21,278 nt of DNA, taken from CAYMLQ01 sp964390795 (lineage in GTDB: Bacteria > Verrucomicrobiota > Kiritimatiellia > RFP12 > UBA1067). The position numbers and the translations under genes are program-made. The first letter of the stretch is position 1, and each line of letters begins with the position of its first letter. The notes beneath the pieces are model-generated. The model saw only the letters and a program-made list of their open reading frames with translations. It made no database searches and was not told the DNA's origin. Location of the stretch: assembly GCA_964390795.1 (NCBI GenBank), contig CAYMLQ010000059.1:1-21278 (forward strand), written 5' to 3'. This document shows positions 8,747-15,149 of this stretch, in pieces.

Positions 8747-9888
8747 GATCCTCCTACCGAGAGTTCCATGCGCCTATCACCCTGATAAATGAAATACCCC
8801 GAACGGTCAGCACTCTTCGTCAGCTCCGGCAAGTCGAGCGTGGTAACTTCCGCACGGACGATTTCCGGATGCTGCTCCTGTCTCCGAATGTACGCCAGCA
8901 CGTGCGGCGTATTCCTTGAGAAGAACCAGATGCCCGAACAGCGTCTGGGACCCATCGCTTGTCCGGGCGGCGAGAAGGAACCGCTGGCCACATCGATAAC
9001 GCCTTTCAAGAAGTCGTAACCGGTTGACAGTCTGACCAGATCGGAGCCGATGAAATCGCCGCCCATCCTGGCGCCCACTTCGGTGACGAAGACGTGGCCG
9101 TCCCGCGTAATTAAGAACTCCGCGTGCGACGCGCCGTAGTCAATTCCGAGCACGGTCAAAGCCGCCAGCGTTTGGCGTCGTATCTCAGCTTGTGTTGCTT
9201 CAGGAAGCAGAGAGGGCTGGTGGTGAGCGAGCTCCACGAAATGCGGTGAGCCCGAGGTGACCTTGTCGGTGATGGTCAAAATGAAGTGGCGCTTCTGCCA
9301 AGAAATGGTCTCCACGCTCACTTCCACGCCTGCAACAAACTCCTCAATGATGGCTTCGTTCCCGAGCGACAGCTTCAATGCAACCGCTGTGGCAGCAGCC
9401 AGCTCTTCGGCCTTCTCCACTTTCGTCACACCCGCACTCCCCGATCGGTCGCACGGTTTGACGATGAGCGGAAAGCGCAGGCCGGCCGTTTTCTCCAAAA
9501 CAGTGGCCGGATCACAAATCTTCAGAAACTTGGGGCAGTTGACGTCACTCGTAGACAACGCTAGACGCATCGCGTATTTGTTCGTGGAGCGATAGGCGGA
9601 CTCGGGCGTGTTTCCAATGAGGTTAAGCTTTGAAGCCACATAGGCCACCGTGGGGACGGCGACGTCCGTGGCGATGGTCGTAACGGCATCGACGCCCTCA
9701 TTTCGACACACCTCCAGAATTTTCTCTTTCTCGGTGATTGAGATCGGATAATACCGATCTGCGACGGGACCCGCTACCGCTCCATCCGCCCAAGCGAAGC
9801 AGATGGTTTCAAAGCCCAGTTCTTTGGCTTTTAGAACCAAGGGCTGCTGCAAATAGCTCGCGCCGATGATGGCTATTTTCTTTTTCAT
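8743..9888 (-). CDS. ATP-grasp domain ligase
   Basis: A 381-residue protein. The amino end, MKKKIAIIGASYLQQPLVLK, is a pre-ATP-grasp Rossmann-like lobe, followed near residue 130 by the glycine-rich loop PLIVKPCDRSGSAGV of the ATP-grasp lid, EAIIEEFVAGVEVSVETI near 180, and toward the end the metal-binding segment FVTEVGARMGGDFIGSDLV. These are typical of carboxylate-amine ligases of the BacD/PurK/DdlB group. The ATG at 9888 overlaps the upstream stop as ATGA; the much longer open frame to 10269 is the antisense-free other frame of the flippase-like gene and is not real. ATP-grasp enzymes join a carboxylate to an amine or thiol via an acyl phosphate. Between a flippase-like gene, a GT2 and two aminotransferases, ligation of an amino acid or other acid onto an amino sugar is a plausible role, but nothing in the sequence fixes the substrate. 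Confidence 0.83.
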   Translation of the reverse strand: MKKKIAIIGASYLQQPLVLKAKELGFETICFAWADGAVAGPVADRYYPISITEKEKILEVCRNEGVDAVTTIATDVAVPTVAYVASKLNLIGNTPESAYRSTNKYAMRLALSTSDVNCPKFLKICDPATVLEKTAGLRFPLIVKPCDRSGSAGVTKVEKAEELAAATAVALKLSLGNEAIIEEFVAGVEVSVETISWQKRHFILTITDKVTSGSPHFVELAHHQPSLLPEATQAEIRRQTLAALTVLGIDYGASHAEFLITRDGHVFVTEVGARMGGDFIGSDLVRLSTGYDFLKGVIDVASGSFSPPGQAMGPRRCSGIWFFSRNTPHVLAYIRRQEQHPEIVRAEVTTLDLPELTKSADRSGYFIYQGDRRMELSVGGS

Positions 9889-10880
9889 CTGTAGCGTCCT
9901 ACGTGTTGGCGGTCGCGCCGCTGACGGTGAAGTCGGACAGCCTTCCAAACCCCAAGATGCCCCAAGCCCAAGGCGATAGCCACAACTGAATAGGAACGCA
10001 AGACAATCGAGCCTGCCTGCGCTGCCGCCGCAGTCACGCCGAAATGCATCAACACTTGCGCCGTGCCGGCCTCCGAGACACCCAAACCTCCCGGTATCAG
10101 GCTTAGGATGCTGATCAGGGCGACAATCGACATGAGCGCCACGGCCTTTATAAAATCCACGTGTATCCCGCCGGCATAGAGGAACACTTGCCAACTGAAT
10201 GCAACGGATGCCCACGACACAGACGTTATCAGTGTCAGCAGCAAGAGTGTCGAAACATCGCCTACGCATTGACGCATGGTTTCCAGCAATTGCTGCGGCC
10301 GGCCCTTCATCTGCACCTTCATCAGCATGATCACTCCCACGATGCAGGCAATAACCATGACGCCAAGTATCCCATAGGCATAGCTTGGACTCGGAAGGAC
10401 ATCAAGAACCGTCAAAAGGCTGACGCATGCCATCGCCACCAAGATCACAAGATCAAAGGCCTTTTCGACCAGAAACGAACCGTATCCCGGCATGCGTTGA
10501 AGCAGTCCGTATTTTTTGAGCAACTCGACTTTGAGCATCTCCCCTGACTGTAGCGGCGTGAACAACGCAAAACTCAATGCGACACTCGTACACAGATACA
10601 CATCTAGCAACGGCACATGGGTATCGGTCCGGCGCAGTAGAATCTGCCATCGGAGGCCTCTGAGCATCCAGTAGCCCATGATGGATGCGCCACCCCCCGC
10701 AATCAGGTATGTCAGATCCACATCCCTGATCACTTTCCCAAGTGCCCTCCATTGAAAAGTCTGACCGATGTACCAAACGCTGGCCGCGAAGAGAACCAAA
10801 CTAATGCCCATGGTTATGGCACGGCGTCGCTGCCCCAGCGGTCCAATGGTTGCACCATTGTTATCTGCACAAGGGGTCAT
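9885..10880 (-). CDS. AglD/LPG-synthase-type TM domain protein (flippase-like, UPF0104)
   Basis: A 331-residue integral membrane protein with about eight helices. It matches the UPF0104/lysylphosphatidylglycerol-synthase transmembrane family: an early helix MGISLVLFAASVWYIGQTF, GYWMLRGLRWQILLRRTD, SLALFTPLQSGEMLKVELL-like text near residues 100-120 (here ALSFALFTPLQSGEMLKVE), VEKAFDLVILVAM, and LIPGGLGVSEAGTAQVLM near 265, which is the hallmark PGGLG(V/I)xE motif. It lacks the soluble C-terminal domain of MprF. Relatives have been linked to lipid-linked sugar transport or lipid modification. It is the first gene of the tightly packed left operon; its stop overlaps the ATP-grasp start as ATGA. 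The start at 10880 has no clear ribosome binding site; the next in-frame ATG is at 10811. A role in moving the polyprenyl-sugar is inference. Confidence 0.83.
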   Translation of the reverse strand: MTPCADNNGATIGPLGQRRRAITMGISLVLFAASVWYIGQTFQWRALGKVIRDVDLTYLIAGGGASIMGYWMLRGLRWQILLRRTDTHVPLLDVYLCTSVALSFALFTPLQSGEMLKVELLKKYGLLQRMPGYGSFLVEKAFDLVILVAMACVSLLTVLDVLPSPSYAYGILGVMVIACIVGVIMLMKVQMKGRPQQLLETMRQCVGDVSTLLLLTLITSVSWASVAFSWQVFLYAGGIHVDFIKAVALMSIVALISILSLIPGGLGVSEAGTAQVLMHFGVTAAAAQAGSIVLRSYSVVAIALGLGHLGVWKAVRLHRQRRDRQHVGRYR

Positions 10881-10998
10881 CTGATAATAAAGAGGCGTTC
10901 ATGGGAGAGCGCTGACGGGCGAGTGTGCTCAAGTTGATGATGGTTGAACCCAGCCTTACTTAGCTCCTCTGGGACAGCCGAGAGCCATGAGCTGATCG

Positions 10999-12300
10999 TT
11001 AGAGCCGCCCGTCCACCTGATTTCTTGGTAGCGTGGCCTTGATGTCGTAGACCACCGTCGTCGGGACATCGCGCTCGAACGAGAGCTTGGAGAAGGCCTC
11101 GTGCTTGACCGCGAAAACGACCGTCGAATAGCGCGAGAACATCGAACCGGCGGCGACGGACTCGTAAGGCACAAGGGTCACTCCGTATTCATGCATGACC
11201 TCTCCGGCGTCCGCCCAGGGATCGGCCACGTCCACGCGGCAGCCGAACGACTGCAGCTCGCGGATCACGTCGATGACGCGGCTGTTGCGGATGTCGGGGC
11301 AGTTTTCCTTGAACGTCATGCCCAAGACCAGGACGGCGGCATCCTTCACCGCCAGGCCTTTCGCGATCATCAGCTTGACCGTCTCGCTCGCGACATGCAG
11401 GCCCATGTTGTCGTTCAACCGGCGCCCCGCCAGAATGATCTCCGGGTGATACCCCAGCGCCTGCGCCTTGTGCGTCAGGTAGTACGGGTCAACGCCGATG
11501 CAGTGGCCGCCCACCAGTCCCGGCCGGAAAGGCAGGAAATTCCATTTCGTGCCCGCCGCCTCAAGCACCTCGATCGTGTCGATGCCCATGCGATGAAAGA
11601 TCATGGACAGCTCGTTCACGAAGGCGATGTTGATGTCGCGCTGGCTGTTCTCGATGACTTTGGCGGCCTCGGCCACCCGGATGCAGGAAGCCTTGTGCGT
11701 TCCCGCCTTGATGATCGAACCGTACAGCGCGTCCACCACGGCGGCCGCCTCGGGCGTCGAGCCAGCGGTGACCTTGCGGATCTTGGTCAGCGTATGCTCC
11801 TTGTCGCCGGGGTTGATCCGCTCCGGGCTGTAGCCCGCGAAGAAATCCGTGTTGAACGTCAGCCCGCTGAACTTCTCCAGAAGCGGCACGCAGTCCTCTT
11901 CGGTGCAGCCGGGATAGACCGTGCTCTCATAGACCACGATCGCCCCGCGCTTCAGGACTTTGCCCACGGTCTCGCTGGCCTTCACCAGGGGCGTCAAGTC
12001 TGGACGCTTGTACTCGTCGACCGGCGTCGGCACGGTGACGATGAAGATGTCGGTATCCTTCAACTCCGACAACTCCGAAGCATAAGACAACTTGGAAGCC
12101 GAAGCCAACTGTTCCGCCGTCTGTTCGAGCGTGTGGTCGCACCCCGAGCGCAGCTCGGCGATCCGCTTGAGATTCACGTCAAACCCGATGGTCGGGAACC
12201 GCTTGCCGAACTCGACCGCCAAGGGCAGGCCGACGTAGCCTAAGCCGATGACGGTGACACGGATGGAGCCAGAATCGATTTTGGACAGCATTGCCTTCAT
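10999..12300 (-). CDS. tviB: UDP-HexNAc 6-dehydrogenase, TviB/WbpO type
   Basis: A 433-residue nucleotide-sugar dehydrogenase of the UDP-glucose/GDP-mannose dehydrogenase family. It has the N-terminal Rossmann loop VIGLGYVGLPLAVEFG near residue 17, FIVTVPTPVDEYKRPDLTPL near 85, YESTVYPGCTEEDC near 124, FAGYSPERINPGDKEH, KVIENSQRDINIAFVNELS, and the catalytic cysteine in LVGGHCIGVDPYYLTH near 267. The wording around GCTEEDC and SPERINPGD is characteristic of the TviB/WbpO/VipA subgroup, which oxidises UDP-GlcNAc or UDP-GalNAc to the uronic acid with two NAD+. The start at 12300 has GAGGTG six bases upstream; a second ATG is at 12291. The gene stands alone, 80 nt after the AbiEii stop and 118 nt before the left operon. 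The matching C4 epimerase (TviC) is not in the window; the nearby epimerase is of the glucuronate type. Confidence 0.9.
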   Translation of the reverse strand: MKAMLSKIDSGSIRVTVIGLGYVGLPLAVEFGKRFPTIGFDVNLKRIAELRSGCDHTLEQTAEQLASASKLSYASELSELKDTDIFIVTVPTPVDEYKRPDLTPLVKASETVGKVLKRGAIVVYESTVYPGCTEEDCVPLLEKFSGLTFNTDFFAGYSPERINPGDKEHTLTKIRKVTAGSTPEAAAVVDALYGSIIKAGTHKASCIRVAEAAKVIENSQRDINIAFVNELSMIFHRMGIDTIEVLEAAGTKWNFLPFRPGLVGGHCIGVDPYYLTHKAQALGYHPEIILAGRRLNDNMGLHVASETVKLMIAKGLAVKDAAVLVLGMTFKENCPDIRNSRVIDVIRELQSFGCRVDVADPWADAGEVMHEYGVTLVPYESVAAGSMFSRYSTVVFAVKHEAFSKLSFERDVPTTVVYDIKATLPRNQVDGRL

Positions 12301-12380
12301 TCATTCACCTCTCATACAAGAAAAGCGCATGGTATCCGATGGCCCACTGTGCCCTCTGCGCCTCGGCGAGAGAAATCGCA

Positions 12381-12986
12381 TCAGGCTGTTGCCCGGACAG
12401 CATCGCAAATACGTTCTTTTGCCGCGTCCCAAGTTAGCGACTTGAGCATGACCGGCATTTCTGTTGTTTCCGCATCGTCAAAATAAACCAAACTGCGCAT
12501 GACAAGCAGCTTCAACCCCGTCGGATACTTTCTTTGATACAAACCCAACAACTCCTTCAAGGAAAACAGATTCAAGAGGAAAGCGACATCTATAAAATCC
12601 TTCTTGCTGCCACGATTGGTAACGGCCTCCAACTTCATTGCCGCGATGTCTTCTATCTGTGCGAGGCGAAGACCACCTTCGAATGAGGCATCCTTCAGCC
12701 ATGAATACTCATACGTCACAAAATCGACCTTGATCTGGTTGACTTCGTAGAATTGCAAGCGGCCCGTTCCGCCTGTTCGCACTACAGTTCCGCATGATTC
12801 AAGATCGGGCAACAGGTTTGCCTCGCCCCAACTTCCGAATAAATCCAAATCTACAGACAGCCGATGTCCCAATTGAAGGGCTAAAGCGGTTCCCCCAACC
12901 AGCCGCGTTTCGGATAGGATGGGCAAAGCCTGAAGGTGCTTCAATAAACCCAATGTGTCGGGTTGGACTGTTTCCAAGTGAAGCAT
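12381..12986 (-). CDS. AbiEii/AbiGii family nucleotidyltransferase (toxin of DUF6922 pair)
   Basis: A 201-residue protein of the AbiEii group. The nucleotidyltransferase core reads RLVGGTALALQLGHRLSVDL followed by DLF, giving Gly31-Gly32 and the metal-binding Asp46 and Asp48. A basic segment, EAVTNRGSKKDFIDVAFLL, near residue 125 follows the family pattern (K..D in the second domain). AbiEii enzymes are the toxin part of type IV-like phage-defence or stability modules and add nucleotides to tRNA or use GTP. The start at 12986 has GAAGGAAAG upstream; it lies inside the preceding DUF6922 gene, overlapping it by 46 nt. An in-frame ATG exists at 13019. The carboxy end RSLVYFDDAETTEMP is the segment that recurs in the relic near 15670. 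Family secure; the toxin activity is by analogy. Confidence 0.85.
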   Translation of the reverse strand: MLHLETVQPDTLGLLKHLQALPILSETRLVGGTALALQLGHRLSVDLDLFGSWGEANLLPDLESCGTVVRTGGTGRLQFYEVNQIKVDFVTYEYSWLKDASFEGGLRLAQIEDIAAMKLEAVTNRGSKKDFIDVAFLLNLFSLKELLGLYQRKYPTGLKLLVMRSLVYFDDAETTEMPVMLKSLTWDAAKERICDAVRATA

Positions 12987-13240
12987 CGGAAGCTTTCCTT
13001 CTTCGTCTTTCCCATACACGAGGCAAACGCAAGCGCCGTGGGTTCAAGCGAACGAAGCTCTTTGGCCGTTTGAACGATCCCTTGGATCGTATAACACGCT
13101 TTCAACAGTTCCCAGTCCGAATCATGACCGCGCTCGAGTACTCGCTGAACAATGAGAGCCCTGCTCTTCTCGATGTCGAGGCTTTCACGGTCAACGTCCC
13201 AGAAAAGTGCGGGTGTAAAGTTGGCGATTTCGGGAGACAT
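12941..13240 (-). CDS. DUF6922-type small protein, putative antitoxin partner of AbiEii
   Basis: A 99-residue soluble protein. The opening MSPEIANFTPALFWDVDRE, then VQRVLERGHDSDWELLKACY and ELRSLEPTALAFASCM, follows the small DUF6922 family as I remember it, whose members are found directly upstream of AbiEii-like nucleotidyltransferases. The Trp-rich middle suggests a helical regulator. It overlaps the AbiEii gene by 46 nt, which fits co-translation of an antitoxin/toxin pair with the antitoxin first. There is no good ribosome binding site before the ATG at 13240; the DNA just upstream is part of a 17-bp direct repeat seen again at 14679, so the native leader may have been replaced. Function as antitoxin is inferred only from position. 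The last 12 residues, after FRCFTWKQ, may be read-through beyond the usual end of the family. Confidence 0.75.
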   Translation of the reverse strand: MSPEIANFTPALFWDVDRESLDIEKSRALIVQRVLERGHDSDWELLKACYTIQGIVQTAKELRSLEPTALAFASCMGKTKKESFRCFTWKQSNPTHWVY

Positions 13241-13242
13241 GT

Positions 13243-13259
13243 GGAGAAATTCTAAAGTG
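13243..13259. repeat. 17-bp direct repeat, copy 1
   Basis: GGAGAAATTCTAAAGTG on the plus strand. It matches positions 14679-14695 in 16 of 17 bases. It lies just upstream of the DUF6922 start. Confidence 0.6.
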
Positions 13260-13260
13260 C

Positions 13261-13317
13261 GGGAGTTGGGAGAGTTGGCAGTGGGCAGGAGCAGCAGCAG
13301 TGGGCAGGGGCAGTGGG
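13261..13317. repeat. Period-7 low-complexity tract (TGGGCAG type)
   Basis: Imperfect heptads of the type GGGAGTT and TGGGCAG fill the gap between the DUF6922 start and the end of the four-helix-bundle remnant. The tract resembles the one at 14648-14680 and looks like intergenic repeat DNA, not coding sequence. Confidence 0.6.
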
Positions 13318-13318
13318 A

Positions 13319-13585
13319 TCAGTCGGCAACATGGACACCGAATTTTTCCGGGTGGTCTATCATGAAACCGAGCAATTTGCCGATTTCATGGTAGCTTGCT
13401 GAAAGTCTTTCATGCGCCTCCACCGTGATGTAACCGCAATCTTTCGCAAAGTTCAGCCAGACGATTGTTTCGCTCGCTTCACCGTCCGCATCCGTGAGCT
13501 TCATCACATAATGCTTCAAGTAACGCCGCTTCCGATAGGCTTCCGCCGTGTTGGCGCATACGGAACGTGATGATCTCCGTATCTG
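13319..13585 (-). pseudogene. Four-helix-bundle protein (23S rRNA intervening-sequence family), 5'-truncated
   Basis: The 88 codons from 13585 to the stop at 13319 spell the C-terminal two-thirds of the four-helix-bundle/S23 rRNA-associated protein family. They begin at QIRRSSRSVCANTAEAYRKR, continue with KLTDADGEASETIVWLNFA and DCGYITVEAHERL, and end in an amphipathic helix. In intact members about 35-40 residues come before QIRRSS. Here the DNA before that point is the 3' end of the epimerase gene, read in another frame: the epimerase TAG occupies 13587-13589, and the family match begins four bases later. An ATG at 13717 keeps the frame open but only through epimerase sequence, so I treat it as a truncated remnant. 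The intact part has no stop codons and could be recently truncated. Family members are of unknown function and are often mobile between loci. Confidence 0.75.
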
Positions 13586-13586
13586 C

Positions 13587-14576
13587 CTACTGGTACTTTC
13601 TCCCCTGTTCCTTGAACCACGCGATAAACTTGGGAATGCCGTCGGAAATGGGCGTCGTGGGCTCGTAACCGACTGCGGCGCGGATCTTGTCGATGCTGGC
13701 GTAGGTGGCGGGCACATCGCCGTCCTGCATCGGCAGCAGCTCCAGCTTGGGATCGGCGACTCCCAGTTCCTTGGCGATCAGGCCGATCATGTCCATGAGC
13801 TTTTCAGAGCGGTGATTCCCGATGTTGAACACCTCGTACGGCGCGAGCGTTTGAGAGAAAACGCACCCGGCGATACCGGAGACAATATCGTCGACATAGG
13901 TGAAATCGCGAAACATATTCCCGTGGTTGAACACCTGGATTGGCCGGCCCTTCAGCATGGCGTCCGCGAAGATCCACATGGCCATGTCGGGGCGGCCCCA
14001 CGGACCGTAGACGGTGAAGAAGCGCAACCCGACGGTCTGCATGCCGTACAGGTGGCTGTAGCAGTGCGCCATCAGCTCATTGGCCTTTTTCGTCGCCGCG
14101 TACAGGCTGATCGGATGGTCGACGGACTGGTCCTCGGAAAAGGGCAGCGTCTTGTTGCCGCCGTACACCGACGAGGAGGATGCATAGACCAGCCGCGGCT
14201 GGTTGGTCGCGTGGCGGCAGCACTCGAGAATATTCAGGAAGCCTTCGAGATTCGACTTCTGATAGACATGCGGATTCGTGATCGAATAGCGCACGCCGGC
14301 CTGGGCTGCGAGATTGACCACGCACTCAGGACGGAACTCGGCGAACGCCCCTTGCAGCGCCGCAAGGTCGGTGAGGTCGGCGCGCCTCCACGCGTAGCCT
14401 TCGCGCGACTCCAACTGGGCATGCCGATCCAACTTGAGCTGCACCGCGTAGTAGTCGTTGAAGTTGTCGATGCCGAACACCTGGTGTCCGGCATCCAGCA
14501 ACCGCTTCGCGAGATGGAAACCGATAAAGCCGGCGGTGCCGGTGATGAGGATACGGGAGGAGGTGGGAGAGGTCAT
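13587..14576 (-). CDS. UDP-glucuronate 4-epimerase (CapI/LspL/GAE type)
   Basis: A 329-residue extended SDR. It shows the NAD loop ILITGTAGFIGFHLAKRLL, then DNFNDYYAVQLKLDR near residue 38, NLAAQAGVRYSITNP near 88, YASSSSVYGG with the catalytic Ser, YAATKK (Tyr159, Lys163), FFTVYGPWGRPDMAMW near 185 and MFRDFTYVDDIVSG. This set is typical of bacterial UDP-GlcA 4-epimerases, which make UDP-galacturonate, and differs from the TviC/WbpP subgroup. No UDP-glucose dehydrogenase is in the window, so its substrate must be supplied from elsewhere. The ATG at 14576 has little Shine-Dalgarno sequence. The gene lies between 17-bp direct repeats and period-7 tracts, and its stop codon abuts a truncated gene, so it appears to have been inserted as a unit. 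Confidence 0.88.
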   Translation of the reverse strand: MTSPTSSRILITGTAGFIGFHLAKRLLDAGHQVFGIDNFNDYYAVQLKLDRHAQLESREGYAWRRADLTDLAALQGAFAEFRPECVVNLAAQAGVRYSITNPHVYQKSNLEGFLNILECCRHATNQPRLVYASSSSVYGGNKTLPFSEDQSVDHPISLYAATKKANELMAHCYSHLYGMQTVGLRFFTVYGPWGRPDMAMWIFADAMLKGRPIQVFNHGNMFRDFTYVDDIVSGIAGCVFSQTLAPYEVFNIGNHRSEKLMDMIGLIAKELGVADPKLELLPMQDGDVPATYASIDKIRAAVGYEPTTPISDGIPKFIAWFKEQGRKYQ

Positions 14577-14595
14577 AAGTGAAAGAGGTTTGAAC

Positions 14596-14622
14596 CGCGA
14601 ATCGCGCGAATCAGGCGAATAG
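14596..14622. repeat. Period-9 tract (CGCGAATNN)x3
   Basis: Three consecutive 9-bp units, CGCGAATCG, CGCGAATCA and GGCGAATAG, lie just upstream of the epimerase start. They are non-coding. Confidence 0.55.
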
Positions 14623-14647
14623 GAAGGGAGAAGTTCTCATGTACGAG

Positions 14648-14680
14648 AGTGGCAGTCGGCAGTGGCAGTGGGCAGTGGGG
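14648..14680. repeat. Period-7 low-complexity tract (GGCAGTG type)
   Basis: Units of GGCAGTS and related heptads fill the space between the epimerase start and the HepT stop. It is the same kind of repeat as that at 13261-13317. Confidence 0.6.
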
Positions 14681-14695
14681 AGAAATTCTAGAGTG
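14679..14695. repeat. 17-bp direct repeat, copy 2
   Basis: GGAGAAATTCTAGAGTG on the plus strand, one mismatch from copy 1 at 13243. It covers the stop codon of the HepT gene. Confidence 0.6.
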
Positions 14696-15149
14696 GAGAG
14701 GAATTGGCTCTGCGGCTCGGTGAGGGACGTTCAACCTCCAACGCCGCCATGATCTGCCGGGCGAAGGCGCGGAAATCGTCCAGATGTTTGGTGCAGATAC
14801 TGAAGACGATGGCGTAGTCGATCTCTTGGTAAGCATGTACGGAGACGTTTCTGAAACCGACTGCGCCTTTAAGGGCATGTGCCGTCACCTCATCAATGAC
14901 ACCCAACCGAGCCAGTTGAACAAACACCGCACCCATCGAATCTGGAACCTGCTCGTTCCTGCCGCTAAAAATGTGTAGGCCTATATCCACGCATGCTTGC
15001 ACAGCGCGTTCAAGATTCAGAACAATGACGTCCTGACGCGTGTAGTCCTCCAACAAGATCTCAAGCGAGAGCGGCGTATATTCTATGACGCGGGCAAGAC
15101 AACGGTTGACCGTGTCGAGTTTCCTGATGACGACATCATCCATACGCAA
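14688..15149 (-). CDS. hepT: HepT-like RNase toxin (DUF86)
   Basis: A 153-residue all-helical HEPN protein. The active-site motif RX4HXY is intact as RNVSVHAY (Arg100, His105, Tyr107). The early part MDDVVIRKLDTVNRCLARV and the middle NLERAVQACVDIGLHIFS also follow HepT. HepT acts as an RNase and is silenced when MntA adds AMP to the tyrosine of the motif. Its ATG at 15149 overlaps the end of mntA by 14 nt, so the two are translated together, antitoxin first, the usual order for one subset of these modules. The tail after residue 140 (ERPSPSRRANSSPL) is short, basic and not conserved; the stop codon lies within a direct repeat, so the last residues may have changed by recombination. Its neighbours are sugar genes, but it is functionally independent of them. 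Confidence 0.88.
   Translation of the reverse strand: MRMDDVVIRKLDTVNRCLARVIEYTPLSLEILLEDYTRQDVIVLNLERAVQACVDIGLHIFSGRNEQVPDSMGAVFVQLARLGVIDEVTAHALKGAVGFRNVSVHAYQEIDYAIVFSICTKHLDDFRAFARQIMAALEVERPSPSRRANSSPL

Noticed and set aside
9889..10269. Upstream extension of the ATP-grasp frame
   Set aside because: It overlaps the AglD-like gene in another frame, is Arg/Cys/Gly-rich, and the ATGA overlap at 9888 explains the start.
11101..12243. 380-codon open frame on the plus strand
   Set aside because: It is antisense to the well-supported TviB-type gene, is rich in Arg, His and Asp as mirror frames of GC-rich genes are, and shows no known domain.
13548..14582. 344-codon open frame on the plus strand
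   Set aside because: It mirrors the UDP-glucuronate epimerase gene and has no recognisable motif; the minus-strand protein has all catalytic residues.
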